From Rhabditoides inermis (Eukaryota > Nematoda > Chromadorea > Rhabditida > Rhabditidae), in assembly GCA_963966185.1 (NCBI GenBank), contig CAWZYM010000372.1, forward strand, positions 31,001 to 95,000: a stretch of DNA of 64,000 bases, given 5' to 3'. The notes under the pieces were generated by a model that searched no databases, was not told where the DNA came from, and saw only the letters and a list, made by a program, of their open reading frames with translations. This document shows, piece after piece, positions 1 through 9,808 of the stretch (its first letter is position 1; each line of letters opens with the position of its first letter). Both the position numbers and the translations under genes were made by a program.

Positions 1-317
1 GCTCTGGTCGTCTCGAATGATCAGCACCGGCGACAAACTTCGAAGCTTTTTCGACCGGTGAGTGATACTGTACTTCCAATCAGGTACTGTACTTTAAAAA
101 TCATGTACGGTATCGAAATCGGGAAAAAACGCCGGCACAGTGTGGTATTAACTGCGAGGGAGGAAGAAGTTGAGCGTTGAACGCAATTATCGTCCCGGTT
201 GCTTGGTCACGATTGATTGACCAAAAGGTCTCAATGTCTGTACCGCATCACTAAAAAAACCGCCGTGATCGTTTGCGCTCACACTATCCATACGGTATTC
301 AGTTCGCATCACACTAT

Positions 318-985
318 CATTGGTCCACTCCCTCGTTGGGGAGTGAATAAAACCCGAACCCGAACCCGAACCCGAACCCCGAACCCTGGTGAATATAAAC
401 CGAACCCGAACTCAAACCCGAACCCTAACTAAATCTTGATATAAGGGTAAAATAAAGATGTGAAACATGAATAAATGAATTGTTTTAGCTACCACGAGCC
501 TTTTGAAACACCGCATATCAAAAACTACAACGTTTTGATTGTCGGAATAAACGGCAAACGTACACAAACGTAGTAATGCAACGTATAAATGTCATATGCT
601 TGCCACACTTTTAATATAAATAATTTCCAATACATACACGATTGTTTTTAAGACATTTTTCAATCATTGAAAGCGATAAGAACGCGATTCGGCGCGATTC
701 GCGTGGGTTCGGGTAGGGTTCGGGTGGGTTCGGGTGCGCTCGCCACACCCGAACCCTCACACCCTCACTGCAATCAGTTATTATCCACCTGTATGAGTCG
801 AAACCGTGATGAAACATAGCCAACTACTGTTTCAGATCGCCTGCCACTACTCCGAATGAAAATAGTGTGTCGTAGAGCGCGATTCGCGTGGGTTCGGGTA
901 GGGTTCGGGTTTGGGTTCGGGTTCGGGTTTTATTCACCAGGGTTCGGGGTTCGGGTTCGGGTTCGGGTTTTATTCACTCCCTCCC
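318..985. repeat. Foldback repeat with telomere-like CCCGAA/TTCGGG arms
   Basis: The left arm (about 318-432) runs from a GGGGAGTGAATAAAA border into tandem CCCGAA hexamers with a CCCTGGTGAATA interruption. The right arm (about 880-985) is the reverse complement, with TTCGGG hexamers, the same interruption and the same TTTTATTCACTCCC border. A third short TTCGGG stretch lies at 700-755. The spacer of about 450 bp codes for nothing recognisable. The shared border and interruption show the two hexamer tracts arose by inverted duplication and did not expand independently. The hexamer resembles a telomere-type repeat only in composition. Confidence 0.7.
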
Positions 986-1466
986 TGGTTGTCCACTTAT
1001 CACATGATGCTATCGGCGGGTATACCCCGGCTGACCAATAGAACAGCTATTCTCGAAAGATGAGTCTTGGCAATGGTGGAATGCTGCGGGCACAACAAGC
1101 GAATATGGCTCGTGTGAACGTATCTCGTTAAGGTGGGTCGCCGCTGCTCCTTTTCTCTTCCCCCTAAGTGGTCTTCTTCGGATACGAGAGCAGACGGCTG
1201 AAGAGCGCTGACGGTGAGTGCGGGCAAGGGTTCACGATGCGCTTGTCGATCAATCAATTCTCGTTTTCCGGATATGGGTGTACTGTTACTGTACTTTGAA
1301 CATGATTACTGTATCATTTTCGGAATCTATGCGATGAACGCATTATACTTGTTGCGCACCACGGATCGCACCTATTGTAAGCGTGTCTCGCTACTCGAGC
1401 TGGACAAGCAGGAATTTGTGAAACATCTTTTCAACGTTATTTAATATTCTATATTGTCGTTCCAGC

Positions 1467-1990
1467 CCGCAAGTCGCGATGCGGTCTTCCCTCTTTCTGT
1501 CCTCCCTGTTGACCGTCACTCCGTGGCTGCTCCCCCTCCAGTCTCTCTTCCCCTGCCGCCGCCGCCGTTCAACAACATAAAGGGAGGCCATCGTCCAGAT
1601 GAAGGTAACACATTTTTGCGCATTTTAAAATAGAAACTCACGACTACCGTAGTGCATATTTTTAACTACCGTAGTTCGATGACTTTTTTAACTACCGTAG
1701 TACTTATTTTTCTACCGTAATGTTTAATAAAAAGTGTCGCTTAAGCAATTTGCCACATTTTTACTTATTTATTACATGCGCAGTAACAGTATGAAGTTCA
1801 TGGGTTTGGCCGTTGGACAGTTGTATTGATTGATCGATTGACTCATTGCAGTCCAATCTCCCTCCTCTCTACACACCTCGTCATCAACACTCACTGCCCG
1901 CGGACCAAGAAGGAGCAGTCGTGTGGAGAAGGAGAAAGAGAAGACGGAGCAGAAGCAGCAGACCAGTCGACCTGGCTCGACAAGTTCAGG
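1467..1990 (+). CDS. Candidate two-exon fragment of an unrecognised Ser/Pro-rich gene
   Basis: Exon 1467-1602 is preceded by TTCCAG and followed by GTAACA. Exon 1852-1990 is preceded by TTGCAG and followed by GTGAGT. The reading frame stays open across the junction (phase 1) and gives a proline-rich stretch, then a Ser/Thr- and Lys/Glu-rich stretch. A further short exon may lie at 2436-2485 (TTGCAG before, GTGAGT after). There is no start, no stop and no recognised domain. Low-complexity translations can stay open by chance, so this is a weak model. Confidence 0.28.
1640..1725. repeat. Three spaced copies of ACTACCGTAGT
   Basis: The near-palindrome ACTACCGTAGT occurs three times within 60 bp, separated by T-rich spacers, and a half copy CTACCGTAATG follows. 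It lies in the putative intron between the candidate exons at 1467-1602 and 1852-1990. The function is unknown. The same word family (CTACCGTA, CGGTAGAC) recurs near 33.3 and 33.9 kb. Confidence 0.5.
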
Positions 1991-3869
1991 TGAGTTGTGG
2001 GATACTGTAGGTGATATAGACTGTTTTGCGTGCGCTCATTGATTTATTGATCGATTGATTACTTCTGTCTATAACTATGATTATCTCTTGTCTGCAGTCA
2101 AATGCGCAGAGGCCCCAACTGTTTTCCTGAGTTTTTACTTTGCATGATTATCCAACAATTGTTCAGTTCAATCAATTACTGTTTCTAGTAATAGTCAACG
2201 TGTAGTAATTAACATGGGCATCATAGGAAACTGTAACCTGTACTGATTAGGTTATGCCATGTGTGCTTTTTCTTCCATTATACTTTGTTTTTCTTAGATA
2301 TTGATCGATTTGTTACAGGGAGCTGCGTATGGACAAAACGTGGCTGTCGCTGATCAACTCGTCTTTTATCTTCGGAGCGTGGCGGAAGATGGGTTAAAGG
2401 AAGTGAGCAGAAGGTAAGCATGTGCCTTGCAGCTCCCGACTGTGGAGACTCACCGCGTCTCTTCTCTTCTCCCCCTCCCTCGTCGAGTGAGTCTTGTCCT
2501 TCTTCCCCTTGTGCTGTTGGTTGTCTGTTGTAGGCCGCCTGCTTCACTGTGTCGTTAGAGCATTTCAAGAAAACCCGCATTCATCATTTCCTTTTGTCGA
2601 AAAACAAAAATGATAATATTATGTTTGTCGCTTTTTGTTGTCGGTGTGGCTCAAGGAGCCCAAGTGGTTTCAACCATTCGTTACCTGATGAAATTGTGTT
2701 TGTTTTGGTCGTGATTGTTTCTGTCGATTCTCATACTCATGTTAACTATGTGTTCCACGAAAATAACATGATGGTGTGCAATTTATGCTTCGACATTGCA
2801 AATGTTGTTATTCGAAGATTTTGATGGTTCGTCATTTGGAAACGTTCCTTAGATTCCGAATCTAATCGCGATGATGCGTCTATGTACATTGCCAGACTTT
2901 TTTTTTTGCGTTCACCATGTCACCATCGCTTTTCGCGTTAAAAAACCTTTTCTGCTCCAAACCTCATACGTTCGACATATCTCACTAACACATCGCGCCC
3001 TTCAGTGACCTGCCATAGGGCGAATAATAATGATGTCATTATTCTGTGACTTTCAGAACAGTCTTTTTCACATTTCTGTTTTACCTCGAATCGTTATCTC
3101 ATTGTCATCACTCTTTTGTCCCGATCGTTCTCTCCTCGTCATCTTCTGTGCCATGTACGTTCACCGGTTGATTTTGCCGGCCGGTTGATTGTAGATTGTT
3201 GATGTAGCTGTCATACATCTGTGTAGCTTTATTTTTTATACAATCTATTCATTAAAAAAACATTGTACGTCTAACAGTTGTAGCCCAGCCTCAAATTCAG
3301 ATTCACTCCTTCAGATTCAGATTCACTCGTCTTGCAAAACATGTTTCGAAAATCGCCGTTCAAACAGTTGACGTGTCTTCTTTTGTGTCTCGCACATTCC
3401 GCAACGCATTATCTGTGTTCTGTACACATGTTCCTGTCTATCTCGACTGTTTCAGGCTTGGACGTGTCTTCGCGTCTGCTCCGTGCTTCGCAGGTGCGAT
3501 GAGTGGACCAAGTACATCCACGTCTACCAGGCCAGTCCATCTTTCTCCGCGGTCTTTTTTTAAAGGTAACGTGCTATCCTGCTAGTGTATGTTATACTTG
3601 TTTTAACATAATTTCTTATAGATATTCTGCTACAACTGATGTGTTTGTCTTCTGTCCACTTCTCATCCCCCGTCTGCTCCACACTCACTCCATCACAGGT
3701 GCGAACCACGTCTTTTTCTTCGTTTTTTTTCTAATCATGTTCACAAGTAAAAACCGATTCTAACAAAATGTTTTTGTAATACTAAAGAACTTTTACTCAA
3801 ACGCGCGCGATACCCTATGTATGTAGTTATGGTCATGCACAATTTTTTCGTTTTTAAGCGAACATGATA
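1991..3869. other. No convincing gene
   Basis: Apart from a possible 50-bp exon at 2436-2485, nothing here has a supported reading frame. The stretch is AT-rich with scattered ORFs under 110 codons that lack splice context or recognisable protein. A short direct repeat (CAGATTCACTC) sits near 3298-3330. Confidence 0.4.
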
Positions 3870-4080
3870 TTATCTTTTGAAAGGACTGGCGTAAAAGTAG
3901 AGTTTGTTTTATTCGACATGTTTTCCATTAATCGTTACATCTCCTAATTGACATTGAGGAATCGGTTAAATATTGTTCAACGATGGGAGCAGATTCGTTT
4001 ATTATTTCGATAGATAGAATGCATGCGCTTTCTTTGCATCACGTCAAAAAATTAACTCCTATTTTAATAATGCTTCATCC
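3870..4080 (+). mobile_element. Decayed copy of the foldback-headed hairpin-ended family
   Basis: It begins TTATCTTTTGAAAGGAC, like the 5' ends of the elements at 23.8 and 47.66 kb. Around 3987-4050 it carries a degenerate counterpart of the inner right arm (GGGAGCAGATTCGTTTATT, then an ATGCATGCGCTTT stretch). The arms no longer pair well. The 3' end is not located; the hairpin pair at 4562-4628 might belong to it. Confidence 0.45.
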
Positions 4081-4561
4081 ATAGGTGCAGACATAACACA
4101 AAACACAAAATACAAACTTGGGGTGGAATGTACAAAGGGTTTAGTGTTTTGTCCCCGGATGGGTCTTTGGAGGGTATTTCTCCCTATAGCAAAGCCTCAT
4201 CCGGTCTTTCGAGAATCTTCTTTCTTTTTCCATATAGAGTATGCGGCCTTGATTCATCCTCGAACGCGTGAGCCTTATGGACCACGTTGCCTCTACCGTC
4301 GAACGTTCTTGAACTTCTCGCGTCCATTTGCATACTTGCTCCCGGTCAATCCATTCCGTCACCATCATGTAAGGCGTCTAAAAATGTTTTTTTTCGTGCT
4401 TTTTGGTATGTAATTGAAGTGCGCTCAAATTGTTCAGTACAATGGGACAAACTTCGTGGTCATAGAAAACTAACTGAATTGTCGTGTAGTTTCGTAAAAC
4501 AAGATAAAACATTCGGGTTTCGACAACTCGGACAGTCAGAATTCTTGTGACGTACGACCCA

Positions 4562-4628
4562 CGACAAACCTGGCCAGCAGGTTTGTCGGGGCTCACGAGA
4601 CAAACTCGGCGGCTCGATTTGTCTCGTG
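4562..4628. repeat. Two adjacent perfect or near-perfect hairpins
   Basis: Positions 4562-4588 form a hairpin with stem CGACAAACCTG around a GCCAG-type loop. Positions 4594-4628 form a second with stem CACGAGACAAA and a short GC-rich loop. Both stems share an ACAAAC core. Such doublets could be transposon ends or a structured RNA. No CTAA-type terminus follows, so the assignment stays open. Confidence 0.6.
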
Positions 4629-4639
4629 GCTCATGTGGC

Positions 4640-6260
4640 ACACTACAGAGAGCGTGGAGACAGTTAGAGAGTTATGTTTATAGTGCTTGTGCGTGAGTGC
4701 ATAAGACTGATCATGTGCGTGCGCTAACATAAAATGGACATCACAAGCACTCTAACACACCGCAGTAAATAGGAACAGCAAAGAGGAACAGCAAAAACAC
4801 TACACCGTAATCTACACGATTTTCTTCTTTCCTTACCTGACTGAAATATAGTAATACAATGGAACAGCTTAGGTTAGGGATGTTACATGTTCTATTTCTG
4901 AATTAGTCAAATACAGAGCGGTGGCCACCCGTTTTCCCTCTGTATATTGATGTCACTCAAACTTAAAACTTGCAACTGGTAATACACACACAATAGTAAT
5001 GTATAATCATCTTATCAGTCATGAATGAATATACAAAACAATTCCTGGCGATCCCTTGTCAGCCATTAAGTACTGATCCGAACCTTAATCCAAATACACA
5101 ACTCACTCGCGCGCCTAATGGAATATGACGTCACCGCATCAGCTGGAATCAATGATCTACTTACCTCTCTGCGGTGGAATGTATCGTCACCTCATCAGCC
5201 GGCATCGATTTGGGCATTTATGCTTCATCGGAACAACACACACGACACACAGACCATTCCGAAACGCGATATGTGACATAATAATTAATAATTTATTGCA
5301 GGAAAAAAAACTGCGTCACACAAAATACGCATGTGATATGGAAAAGCCGCATGTGATAAAAACCGAGACCATACAAAATGAGCGATGAGAGGAGTCCGTA
5401 AAAGAATATATGAGGGGATAACCGGTACACGCAAAGGGCCAGGATCAGATACATCTGCGCAGCACATCTACTTGGATGGGAGTGAGTGCGGTGGAGGAGC
5501 CGCTGCACAATAAGAGACATGTGCGAGCACTACGCAGAGCACGTCAACTGGACAATCACGGCACCATTCGAGTACTATAGATAAGGGAGGTGTACAATCC
5601 TACAATCATTTAAACATCAATCTGCATCAATTAATCGTATAGACATAACGAAGCTCATCTCGAAAAGGGAGGTAGATCAGAGTTGGTGGGTATCTGGAAC
5701 ACTACTCATTGTCACCAAAAAGGTCTATCGATCACAAGGTAGATCGAAATGCGGCGTCGGCGCACGCGAGTCGGCAGCTATCGATCGATCGGGTGTCACA
5801 GAGCGAGAGAGAGAGAGTGAGTGAGCTGCTCGCGCGGCCAGTGTGAATCCAGGCGGCCGATCCAGGCGGCCGGCCTTTTATCCCGTCATGTATTTTAATT
5901 GCTGTGTCACATTGTTGCCCTCGTCACAACTGTTTCAACTAGGAAGATTGAGTGTCTGTGTGAGATTGACATGATAGAGTGCCCTAGAGAACCGCGAGTG
6001 AGACAGACGAAAAATGCGCGGATGTGATTTGGTGAGTGAGAGAATGTAAAGAGCGGTGCAACAGACGCGCGCACACCGGCATTGATAGTGGGGTTGCCGG
6101 TTGTATCGACCTGCAGACCGAGGTCTCTTACGCGCTCGCAGTGAGAGAGAGGGCTGCCTCCCAGTGAGTACGCATGCTGCGGGTTGCCTCTGCCAAGATG
6201 TAGTACAGAACATTTGCTGTCAGAGAGTGGCGAAACCAGACTCTAGACCCGCTAAATAGA
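4640..6260. other. No convincing gene
   Basis: No ORF here shows a domain or a consistent splice pattern. The sequence contains short GAGA runs near 5804-5820 and isolated inverted words. It may be intergenic or intronic. Confidence 0.4.
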
Positions 6261-6261
6261 T

Positions 6262-6290
6262 TATTAGAGAGGGCGCGCAGCGCCCTCTCT
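6262..6290 (-). mobile_element. Terminal hairpin of a minus-strand hairpin-ended element
   Basis: Positions 6266-6290 form an 11-bp GC-rich hairpin (AGAGAGGGCGC stem, GCA loop). On the minus strand it is followed at once by CTAATAA, the same hairpin-CTAAT arrangement found at 24496-24522, 33047-33071 and 54246-54271. The other end of this copy is not identified. Confidence 0.5.
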
Positions 6291-6594
6291 TTTGGCTTAG
6301 GATACGGCTCGCGCCAGAATTTTCAAGAAGCGATATCCAAAAATCATGTTAGCAGGAATGTGAACTCATCCACTTCATGTTAGTTAGATTCGCACGGTTC
6401 CGTAGGCCAGATCACTAATTGATGGCATCTTTGTATCTTTTTTCCGAAATAAGTTATGAGCGATCTCGCGCACCCATGAGTCGGCAGACCAGCGTGTGGG
6501 TGGGTGGGTGGGTGGTTCCCGTCACTCTGGCTAGCTCTCTCTCCCGGCAGGCGGGCAGGGCGCGCAGAGAAATCGCGAGAGAGCACGCTGTCGG

Positions 6595-7000
6595 CAGAGA
6601 GCGCAGACATGCACTTACTCCACGGCGACCGAAATTCAGAGAAGTGTCGATTAAAATTGTTTATATACAATACCAAAAAAAGTTACATATACACGCAAAA
6701 TTGTGCGTCACATCATAAAATGTGTCACATAATAGTTCTGTGCGTACTATAATTAACGACAGAGCTTGGGAATCAGTAAGAGAAGAAATTTCTATGAAAT
6801 TCAACAAAAGCACATGTATTATCTGTTAAAAAGTACTTGCGTAAAGATAGTAAGTTTGTCTTAGTGAACAATGATCCAATGGACCTCAAACGCGTATTTT
6901 ACCACAAAACGAAATGATAAAAGTATATTTTCATTTCTACATGGTTCAGAGAAACTATGAACAATAGAAATATTGAATAGATATCGAGAATATAAAATAA
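6595..7000. repeat. Segment duplicated at 47495-48875 (unfilled version)
   Basis: From GGCAGAGAGCGCAGAC onward this stretch matches 47495-47660 and then 48601-48779 almost without mismatch, and more weakly to about 7000/48875. The copy here reads ACTATAATTAACGAC without interruption at 6746-6760, which makes it the empty site for the insertion at 47657-48603. No gene is evident. Confidence 0.85.
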
Positions 7001-7167
7001 CAAACGTGAAACCAATCGTCGAAAACGAAACGTGCGACCGACAACTTTTCGTAGTGTATAGGGTTGTCCCTGGTCTGCGCGCACACTCTACATTATATTT
7101 ATGAAAAGAGATTCTTTTTATATTTTACGTGCTAGTTGTGGTTTATTCACAAAATTTAGAGTGATAT

Positions 7168-7320
7168 GCTCCTTTAAAGGAAGTGTACACCCTGAATTTC
7201 AAAGTTGAGATAGCACCGGGACGTGGAAATATGATGAAAACGTGTTTTTTCTCAATAAAACTAATTGTTGAAAATGCCAGCAAGTCGATAAAAAGCGTTG
7301 TTTGCAGTGAGTTAAGGTTA
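7168..7320 (+). mobile_element. Half copy of the TTAA-flanked foldback MITE
   Basis: It starts TTTAAAGGAAGTGTACAC and matches the left arm and part of the spacer of the MITE at 16932-17239 for about 150 bp (AGCACCGGGA, then GAAAATG words). No right arm follows, so this copy is truncated. The small ORF across it is an artefact of the arm. Confidence 0.7.
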
Positions 7321-7559
7321 AAGTTTCGTGTTTGTCACTACCTGTCGGTCTCTATTCTCCCCTCGAAGAGATTGTCGCCACTTTGAAGAAACAGTGGCGA
7401 CTTATTTTTGACTGGGAGTATTATTAAAAATTATAACTAATACTTTTGCCTCTTTTTTTGCAAAAGAACGACGATTTTGCGTTGCTTTCGAATCTGCCAC
7501 TGCCAAGGATGCAGACGACAATTTGAATTACTCGTCGGAGACATAAGCACAAATGAACG

Positions 7560-7625
7560 GCTTGATGGCTCAGTGCATATGCGCTGCGTTGTGACCCCCC
7601 AGCTTCTCAAGTTCGATTCCGGACA
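7560..7625 (+). repeat. tRNA-like SINE head or tRNA pseudogene
   Basis: A box A-like TGGCTCAGTGCATA starts at 7566 and a B-box-perfect GTTCGATTCC is at 7611-7620, spaced as in tRNA genes. I could not fold a clean acceptor or anticodon stem, so a SINE promoter or pseudogene is likelier than a functional tRNA. Confidence 0.5.
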
Positions 7626-7783
7626 CCGCCAAATGTTTTGCCCGTATGAAAATGACGATTAGTGAGTTGTGGCAGATTGTGGCAGAAATAAGTCACCACT
7701 TTTTTCTGTAAATGTTAGATATTCACCAGTTTTTGTTGCAGTTCTAATAATATAAAACATTATTGATTGATTGCTTGTCTCAG

Positions 7784-7865
7784 ACCGTGCCCCGCGGCCG
7801 CCGGCCCTTGCCGCTCCCGGTCGCTCTTCCCCTCCTATCTGCACCTTCTCCCGGAGACCCCTCGA
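7784..7865 (+). other. Possible Pro-rich exon
   Basis: TTGTCTCAG precedes and GTGAGTCC follows an 82-bp open stretch translating to a proline/leucine-rich peptide. Composition and donor context resemble the possible exon at 2436-2485. No domain is visible and the model is weak. Confidence 0.2.
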
Positions 7866-7904
7866 GTGAGTCCCATGTCTCTGTCTCTGTTTATCTCTCT
7901 CCTT

Positions 7905-7948
7905 CTTTCTCTCTTTCTCTCTCTCTCTCTCTCTCATTCCCTCCTCTC

Positions 7949-8010
<62 letters not shown>
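7905..8010. repeat. CT dinucleotide microsatellite
   Basis: A nearly pure (CT)n run of about 100 bp with a few interruptions, just downstream of the possible donor at 7866. The Ser/Leu and Arg/Glu repeat ORFs on both strands are by-products of the repeat. Confidence 0.9.
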
Positions 8011-8011
<1 letters not shown>

Positions 8012-8241
8012 GAGCAAAGCGCTTTGTTGGTTGTATGTTTTCAGCGAGCTCTTGCATCTATCGACGACCGCGCATCTTGCTGCCTGCCTGCTTTGTAGAA
8101 ATGTCAGGTTTTTTTTAATGAATTTGTTTTACATTTTTGGTGCTGGTCTGAACGTTTGGGGGTATGTGACTAACATATTTCTAGGTATGGTTTTATATTG
8201 GTTTTCTGCATAGTTCCGACAATGAATGCTATCCAGTTCCA

Positions 8242-8895
8242 CAATCTCTAGCATTTACCTGTTTTTTCGACACCTGTGATGTACGTGTGTGATCACAGGT
8301 AAATGCTAGCACCCACCCGCGCAACACACCCGAACCCAGGCCTCCTCTTCTGCAGTCTGGGCTGATAGCAATTAGATTTGCTCTCCTTGTGCCCGTTTCG
8401 GTCACATGCCAGTGAATCGGATTCGCGCATAGGAATGATTGAGCTGATGAGCGAGCAATCACCATTGACATTGACACATATTGTTTCAAGCGTACCAGTA
8501 TCGCTTACTGGTTGACGTTAATCGGGGGTTAACGTTATCGTTCGTGGCGATTGTTGAATGATTGTTTGGGACGCCGAGGGGGTGCTGCTGCTTTTGGAGG
8601 TGCTGTCTGGTAGGCAGACTCTCGTACAGCTCATGTCTTTGGACACACAATGTTAACCAGTAAGCGATAAGCTGGTACGTTTGAAACTAGATGCATCAAT
8701 GATCAATGATCATCAGATCGATCATTCCTATGCGCGAATCCGACTCGCTGGCATGTGACCAAAACGGACCACTGCAGGACAGAGAAGGTCTGGGTTCGGG
8801 TGTTCTGAGCGCGTGGGAGTGACCACTCGAATACTGACAGCCATGCGTTCATACACCGATATACTCCATTCGTTCACAGGCAAATGCTAGAGATT
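8242..8895. mobile_element. Foldback element with ~250-bp imperfect inverted arms
   Basis: Left arm 8242-8515 and right arm 8650-8895 are inverted copies. The outer ends read ATCTCTAGCATTTACC and, inverted, the same with GCC. Inner matches include the CGCTTACTGGT/ACCAGTAAGCG ends, the CATTCCTATGCGCGAAT words and the CAGTCTGGG/TCTGGG region. The spacer of about 130 bp is non-coding. The right end coincides with the left border of the duplicated segment starting at 8890. Confidence 0.7.
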
Positions 8896-8995
8896 TCGGA
8901 AAGAGAGATAGAGAGAGGGGGCGAGATAGCGAGGGAGGAAAATAGCATCTCCTATGAATAAACTACGACACAACTGTTCATGTGTTGCTTTGCAG

Positions 8996-9064
8996 TTCTC
9001 CGAGAGGCTGGCTACTCGCTGTCCACGCAAAACTCACCCACTACGTGACGCTACTGGAGCACAG
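8996..9064 (+). pseudogene. Possible degenerate CAND1-like exon
   Basis: TTTGCAG precedes and GTGGGC follows an open stretch containing the peptide RCPRKTHP. This resembles the RCPKE..PH motif that lies before the acidic region in CAND1 proteins (family knowledge). The second half does not fit, and the duplicate at 43191 has lost the middle of the stretch. It may be a decaying exon or coincidence. Confidence 0.25.
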
Positions 9065-9808
9065 GTGGGCAGATATCGATTGCGATTTTGATTCATTGAT
9101 TAAATACGATTCAATCGGGAACGAGATTTGGGTTACAACTTGTGTTTCATGTATGACGCTATTCAGTTTGACGTATGTAATTGCCTTGTAGATTTTTTTA
9201 TAAATGTAACCTATTTATCATGGATCAATGTTACTGTGAAATGCATATTACACTATGAAATTTATGACTGATGAGAGTGAGGGAGAGAGAAGAGAGAAAT
9301 TTGGAGTGACAGAGAAAGAGAGAGAGAGATAGAGGTTGAAAAATGTGTTTAGTATGTTTCACAATCTGCTTATTTTGGCAAAAAAAAACATTAATTCGGT
9401 TTTTCGGTTAACCACTTCGTTTTTCGTCAAAAAAACTTGAATCCATTTGTTGTGATTGTGATGATAATTGATTATCTTGAGTTTGACTCATCGGTAGTAG
9501 TCGTTACGTTATTTTGTGAATGGTGAGAGGATAGGCGATGACGTAAATGATGACTACGACTGCGAACTATTGTCATATAGCACCCATGCACCTATACCTA
9601 TACTATGCCTGCAGACCCAGACTAAATGGTAGAGAAATGAAGGAATTATGAGAACGATATTGTCTTTCATCATATGCCATGAATCTCGAATGATGACTGC
9701 AAATGCAAAATTAGTAGCAGGAGATCATTGTATTCGTGATGAAGTCGTTGCAGACCGGGAGGCGTCCGAGTAACGAAGGGATGAGGAAGAGAGTCATAGT
9801 TATCACTG

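Noticed and set aside
318..440. True telomere
   Set aside because: The repeat is internal, short and inverted against a second copy; flanks on both sides are ordinary sequence.
7560..7625. Functional tRNA gene
   Set aside because: A and B boxes are present but no complete cloverleaf could be paired by eye.
7659..8213. Arg/Glu and Ser/Leu repeat ORFs
   Set aside because: Translations of a CT microsatellite.
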